Of a stretch of 8,831 bases of DNA, positions 6,535 through 8,831 are shown one piece after another. Each line of letters begins with the position of its first letter. Within the stretch, counting starts at the first letter, position 1. Both the position numbers and the translations under genes were made by a program. Source of the DNA: Bacteroidales bacterium UBA4866 (GTDB lineage Bacteria > Bacteroidota > Bacteroidia > Bacteroidales > P3); NCBI GenBank assembly GCA_002399565.1, contig DHDW01000006.1:4079-12909 (forward strand). The letters are read 5' to 3'. A model generated the notes under the pieces. The model did no database searches and had not been told where the DNA came from. It was given only the letters and a program-made list of their open reading frames with translations.

Positions 6535-7317
6535 ATGAAAAAAGAAAGAAATAAGCAGGCGATAGAAAGTTTTGAACGCCTTTTAGATATTATGGATGAG
6601 TTAAGGGAGAAATGTCCTTGGGATAGAAAGCAAACCTTCGAAACTCTTAGACATCTAACCATTGAAGAGACTTATGAACTTGCTGATGCAATAATTGAAA
6701 ACGATACAGACGAAATAAAAAAAGAGGTTGGAGATTTACTCCTTCACATTGTTTTTTATGCAAAAATTGGTTCTGAAGAGAATGCTTTTGATATAAAAAG
6801 TGTTATTGATTCTTTAAATGAGAAACTAATACGTCGTCATCCCCATATTTACGGAGATGAAAAGGTTGAAAATTCTGAACAAGTAAAGGAGAATTGGGAG
6901 CAAATTAAGCTTAAGGAAGGAATAAAATCAACTCTTTCAGGTGTTCCAAAAACTTTACCTGCACTTGTAAAAGCATATAGAATTCAAGATAAGGCAAGAG
7001 GAGTAGGTTTTGATTGGGATAATAGTCAACAGGTATGGGAGAAGGTTGAAGAAGAAATTGAAGAACTAAAAGAAGAAGTAAGAAATAATAATAAAGAAAA
7101 AATTGAACAAGAGTTTGGAGATACACTCTTTGCTCTAATTAACTATGCTCGTTTTATTGATGTAAATCCTGAAACAGCATTAGAAAGAACAAATAAAAAG
7201 TTTATTAACAGATTCCAATTTATTGAAGAAAAAGCCCTCCTGCAAGGAAGAAGTCTTAAGGATATGACTTTAGAGGAGATGGATAAGATTTGGAATGAAG
7301 CTAAAACTCAAGAATAA
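6535..7317 (+). CDS. mazG: Nucleoside triphosphate pyrophosphohydrolase MazG
   Basis: 260 residues from the ATG at 6535. A TTG directly before it could add one Met but is the less likely start. MazG hydrolyses (d)NTPs to the monophosphate and pyrophosphate, clearing non-canonical nucleotides; in E. coli it also affects ppGpp level. Two MazG domains are visible. The first has CPWDRKQTFETLRHLTIEE, the Mg-binding pattern EETYE (44-48) and EVGD (64-67). The second has EEIEE (173-177) and EFGD (193-196). Both keep the EExxE and ExxD acidic residues, so neither domain looks dead. RRHPHIYGDE (100-109) is also typical. The gene follows the glycosyltransferase by 22 nt, and its TAA overlaps the next ATG by one base (TAATG). 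Confidence 0.95.
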   Translation: MKKERNKQAIESFERLLDIMDELREKCPWDRKQTFETLRHLTIEETYELADAIIENDTDEIKKEVGDLLLHIVFYAKIGSEENAFDIKSVIDSLNEKLIRRHPHIYGDEKVENSEQVKENWEQIKLKEGIKSTLSGVPKTLPALVKAYRIQDKARGVGFDWDNSQQVWEKVEEEIEELKEEVRNNNKEKIEQEFGDTLFALINYARFIDVNPETALERTNKKFINRFQFIEEKALLQGRSLKDMTLEEMDKIWNEAKTQE

Positions 7318-7952
7318 TGATAAAGATTTTCGCATTTAATCACTATGAAGTGAACTGCACAGTGGCATTTGACAATACAAAAGAATGTGTTTTGATTGAT
7401 GTTTGTTGTCAAAGCAATTCCGAAAGACAAGAACTAATCAACTTTATTGAACAAAACGACCTAAAAGTAAAACATATTCTAATAACTCACGCACATATTG
7501 ACCATGTTTGTGATGCTTATTGGGCAACTCAAACATTCAATCTCCCTTTAAAACTACATAAGGATGGAGAAAGATTTATTAGAATTGCCGATGCTCAAGC
7601 TCAAATGATGGGATTTAATGTTGATGGAATAGAAAAAATATCTTTGCAATACATAACAAAAGAGGATGCAATTGAATATGGTAATTCATGTTTGAAAATA
7701 TTTGAAACTCCTGGACATTGTGCTGGTAGTATTTGTTTCTATAATCAAGAAGAAGCCTTTGTTGTAACTGGAGATGTATTGTTTAGAGATTCAATTGGAA
7801 GAACAGACCTGCCAACAGGAGATTTTGAAACCCTTATGGCAAGTATTAAAAATAATCTATTCAATCTTCCAGAGAATACTAAATGTATCTGTGGTCATGG
7901 ACCATCAACAGAAATAGGCTACGAGAAAGAAAATAATCCTTTTATCAATTAA
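7317..7952 (+). CDS. Metallo-beta-lactamase-fold hydrolase, glyoxalase II/YcbL type
   Basis: 211 residues, the size of short single-domain MBL hydrolases such as YcbL and smaller than full glyoxalase II (about 250). The dinuclear metal site is complete: HAHIDH at 58-63 (His58, His60, Asp62, His63), His134 (TPGHCAGSICFY), Asp153 (VTGDVLF) and His194 (CGHGPST). GRTDLPTGD (161-169) is typical of the YcbL-like and GloB-like branch. The likely reaction is hydrolysis of a glutathione-like or other thioester; the true substrate is unknown, and Bacteroidales generally lack glutathione. The start overlaps the mazG stop by one base, so translation is coupled. The stop TAA overlaps the stop of the convergent outer-membrane gene. 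No signal peptide is present, so it is cytoplasmic. Confidence 0.88.
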   Translation: MIKIFAFNHYEVNCTVAFDNTKECVLIDVCCQSNSERQELINFIEQNDLKVKHILITHAHIDHVCDAYWATQTFNLPLKLHKDGERFIRIADAQAQMMGFNVDGIEKISLQYITKEDAIEYGNSCLKIFETPGHCAGSICFYNQEEAFVVTGDVLFRDSIGRTDLPTGDFETLMASIKNNLFNLPENTKCICGHGPSTEIGYEKENNPFIN

Positions 7953-8563
7953 AAAGTATAGCTTAACATAAAGGCCATGTAGTTGTGGTATTGTGCATTT
8001 TGTTCCTTATAACTCAAATAATAAATTTCTGAGGATCCACTTCTTATGCTTAGTAATGAATAATTGTAACTCCAAGTTAAGCTAAGCTTTTGACTAAGAT
8101 TATAACTTACTCCAGCAAGTCCTAATATTCCAAAACGTCTAAAGGCAGGTGCGTCATCAGGATTTTGAACAACTCCTGTTGGACGCTCTTCTTTAGAGGT
8201 TAAAAGTGCGGAAGGAGTTAATCCAATACGAAAGTTTAAACTCTCACTTACCTTGTAAATATATATTAAGCTTAAGTCAATGCTTGAAGTTGAAACTTGA
8301 AGGAAGTCGGGGTTAGTATTCTTTGGAGCACATCTGCTTCCTTTTGTTGCATAAACAAGCTCACCCTGAATTCTTGAGGCATGAGAAACTTCCCTATAAA
8401 CAAATAATCCTCCAACAAAACCAGCCTTATAGTATCCGCTCATAAAATCTCCATCAACTTGAGAAGCTATAAGCCCAGAAAGAATTCCAGCCTTAAATTC
8501 TTGAGCATTAAGAATGGTAAGTGAGCAAAAGAAGACAACAACTAAAAGAATCAGCCTTTTCAT
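7949..8563 (-). CDS. Outer-membrane beta-barrel protein (PorT-like/porin-family fold)
   Basis: 204 residues. MKRLILLVVVFFCSLTILNA is a Sec signal peptide, with probable cleavage after Ala20 before QEFKAG. Cys13 sits inside the hydrophobic core without a lipobox, so this is not a lipoprotein. The mature chain alternates hydrophobic and polar residues in about eight short strands with Gly and aromatic residues, starting FKAGILSGLIASQVDG and ending with MLSYTF. The terminal Phe is typical of barrels inserted by BAM. This is the Bacteroidota outer-membrane beta-barrel family that includes PorT-like proteins. I would not call it PorT itself, and ligand and function are unknown. It has its own promoter at 8595-8625 and a leader of about 25 nt. 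Confidence 0.82.
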   Translation of the reverse strand: MKRLILLVVVFFCSLTILNAQEFKAGILSGLIASQVDGDFMSGYYKAGFVGGLFVYREVSHASRIQGELVYATKGSRCAPKNTNPDFLQVSTSSIDLSLIYIYKVSESLNFRIGLTPSALLTSKEERPTGVVQNPDDAPAFRRFGILGLAGVSYNLSQKLSLTWSYNYSLLSIRSGSSEIYYLSYKEQNAQYHNYMAFMLSYTF

Positions 8564-8594
8564 ATTCTATATTTTTTATTTTAAATACCGAATG

Positions 8595-8625
8595 CAAAGT
8601 AAATAATAATTATTCTAAGCCACAA
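8595..8625 (-). promoter_or_regulatory. Bacteroidota-type promoter for the outer-membrane barrel gene
   Basis: On the minus strand there is a TTG (8623-8625), a 20-bp spacer, then TTACTTTG (8595-8602), which matches TAnnTTTG at seven of eight positions. The start of transcription would be near 8588, about 25 nt before the ATG at 8563. Confidence 0.6.
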
Positions 8626-8746
8626 AAAAATCAATTATTTTTACTATTTCTTTTCATTGTTGTCGGGTAAAAACCAAGAACAAAACTTACCGGCTTTTCA
8701 GGTTGTGTTCAATTGCCAAGAAAATGATAGAAGAGAAGAAAAAGGA

Positions 8747-8828
8747 GCAAGAATAAGAAGTTTCAGTAAAATAAAACTTCGTTTCAGCAAATTATAACTT
8801 CGTTTCATTAAAATAAATCCTTGTTTTG
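8747..8828 (-). repeat. Degenerate 21-bp tandem repeat, about four units, at window edge
   Basis: Read on the minus strand the units are 8828-8808, 8807-8787, 8786-8766 and a shortened 19-nt unit 8765-8747. The two central units share TGAAACGAAGTT and agree at 18 of 21 positions; the outer ones are more diverged (first unit about 15 of 21). Because 21 is a multiple of three the frame is kept, and the minus strand reads as a seven-residue repeat of the form [LM]-K-[RQ]-[SG]-[FY]-x-L. This reading frame is open from the window edge to a TGA at 8698-8700, with an ATG at 8808 giving 36 codons. It looks like repeat DNA more than a settled gene, and may continue beyond the window. Confidence 0.65.
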
Positions 8829-8831
8829 TTC

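Noticed and set aside
6911..7126. 71-codon minus-strand frame inside mazG
   Set aside because: Its Leu-rich sequence is the mirror of the Glu/Lys-rich mazG helices. mazG is intact and conserved here.
7949..8563. Reading the barrel protein as PorT of the type IX secretion system
   Set aside because: The general fold fits a PorT-like family, but many unrelated Bacteroidota barrels share it. porX lies almost 6 kb away in another operon, which is not evidence for identity.
8664..8693. Weak inverted repeat GGTAA/TTACC near the right edge
   Set aside because: Only five adjacent pairs with a 16-nt loop and a mismatch; not better than chance.
8721..8756. Tiny plus-strand frame starting MIEEKKKEQE
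   Set aside because: Ten codons ending in a stop within a purine-rich tract; no sign of being a gene.

Overview
The window is AT-rich and looks like a chromosomal segment of a Bacteroidota bacterium, most likely one of the Bacteroidales. Four things support this. PorX, the response-regulator/phosphodiesterase fusion linked to the type IX secretion system, is encoded here. Two short perfect or near-perfect matches to the Bacteroidota promoter (TTG, then 19-20 bp, then TAnnTTTG) and a further -7 box precede genes. Shine-Dalgarno sequences are absent. Small lipoproteins and a Bacteroidota-type outer-membrane beta-barrel protein are also present. No mobile element, CRISPR array, tRNA or rRNA was seen.

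Left part, minus strand (84-3734). Reading leftwards, a promoter at 3727-3756 drives a small Cys-rich lipoprotein (3397-3654). A hairpin that could be a leaky terminator follows, then a DoxX/MauE-like membrane protein with a C-terminal thioredoxin-like domain (2386-3324), then a second small lipoprotein related to the first (2153-2383). After a structured 92-bp gap come porX (510-2060) and tsaE (84-509), which abut with no spacing. The lipoprotein / DoxX-thioredoxin / lipoprotein cluster is the least conventional part of the window. Both lipoproteins keep the same four-cysteine pattern and sit on either side of a predicted membrane disulfide-handling protein.

Middle, plus strand (3999-7952). 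A divergent 375-bp spacer with three perfect 8-bp inverted repeats leads into a tight run of four genes: sufB (Fe-S cluster scaffold), a GT9 heptosyltransferase-like enzyme, mazG (NTP pyrophosphohydrolase) and a metallo-beta-lactamase-fold hydrolase of the glyoxalase II/YcbL type. Spacings are 2, 22 and -1 nt, so they are probably one transcript. sufB lacks the sufC, sufD and sufS neighbours usual for it.

Right part (7949-8831). An outer-membrane beta-barrel gene on the minus strand converges on the MBL gene; the two stop codons share one TTAA. Its promoter is at 8595-8625. The window ends in a degenerate 21-bp tandem repeat (8747-8828) that encodes a seven-residue repeat on the minus strand and runs up to the window edge.
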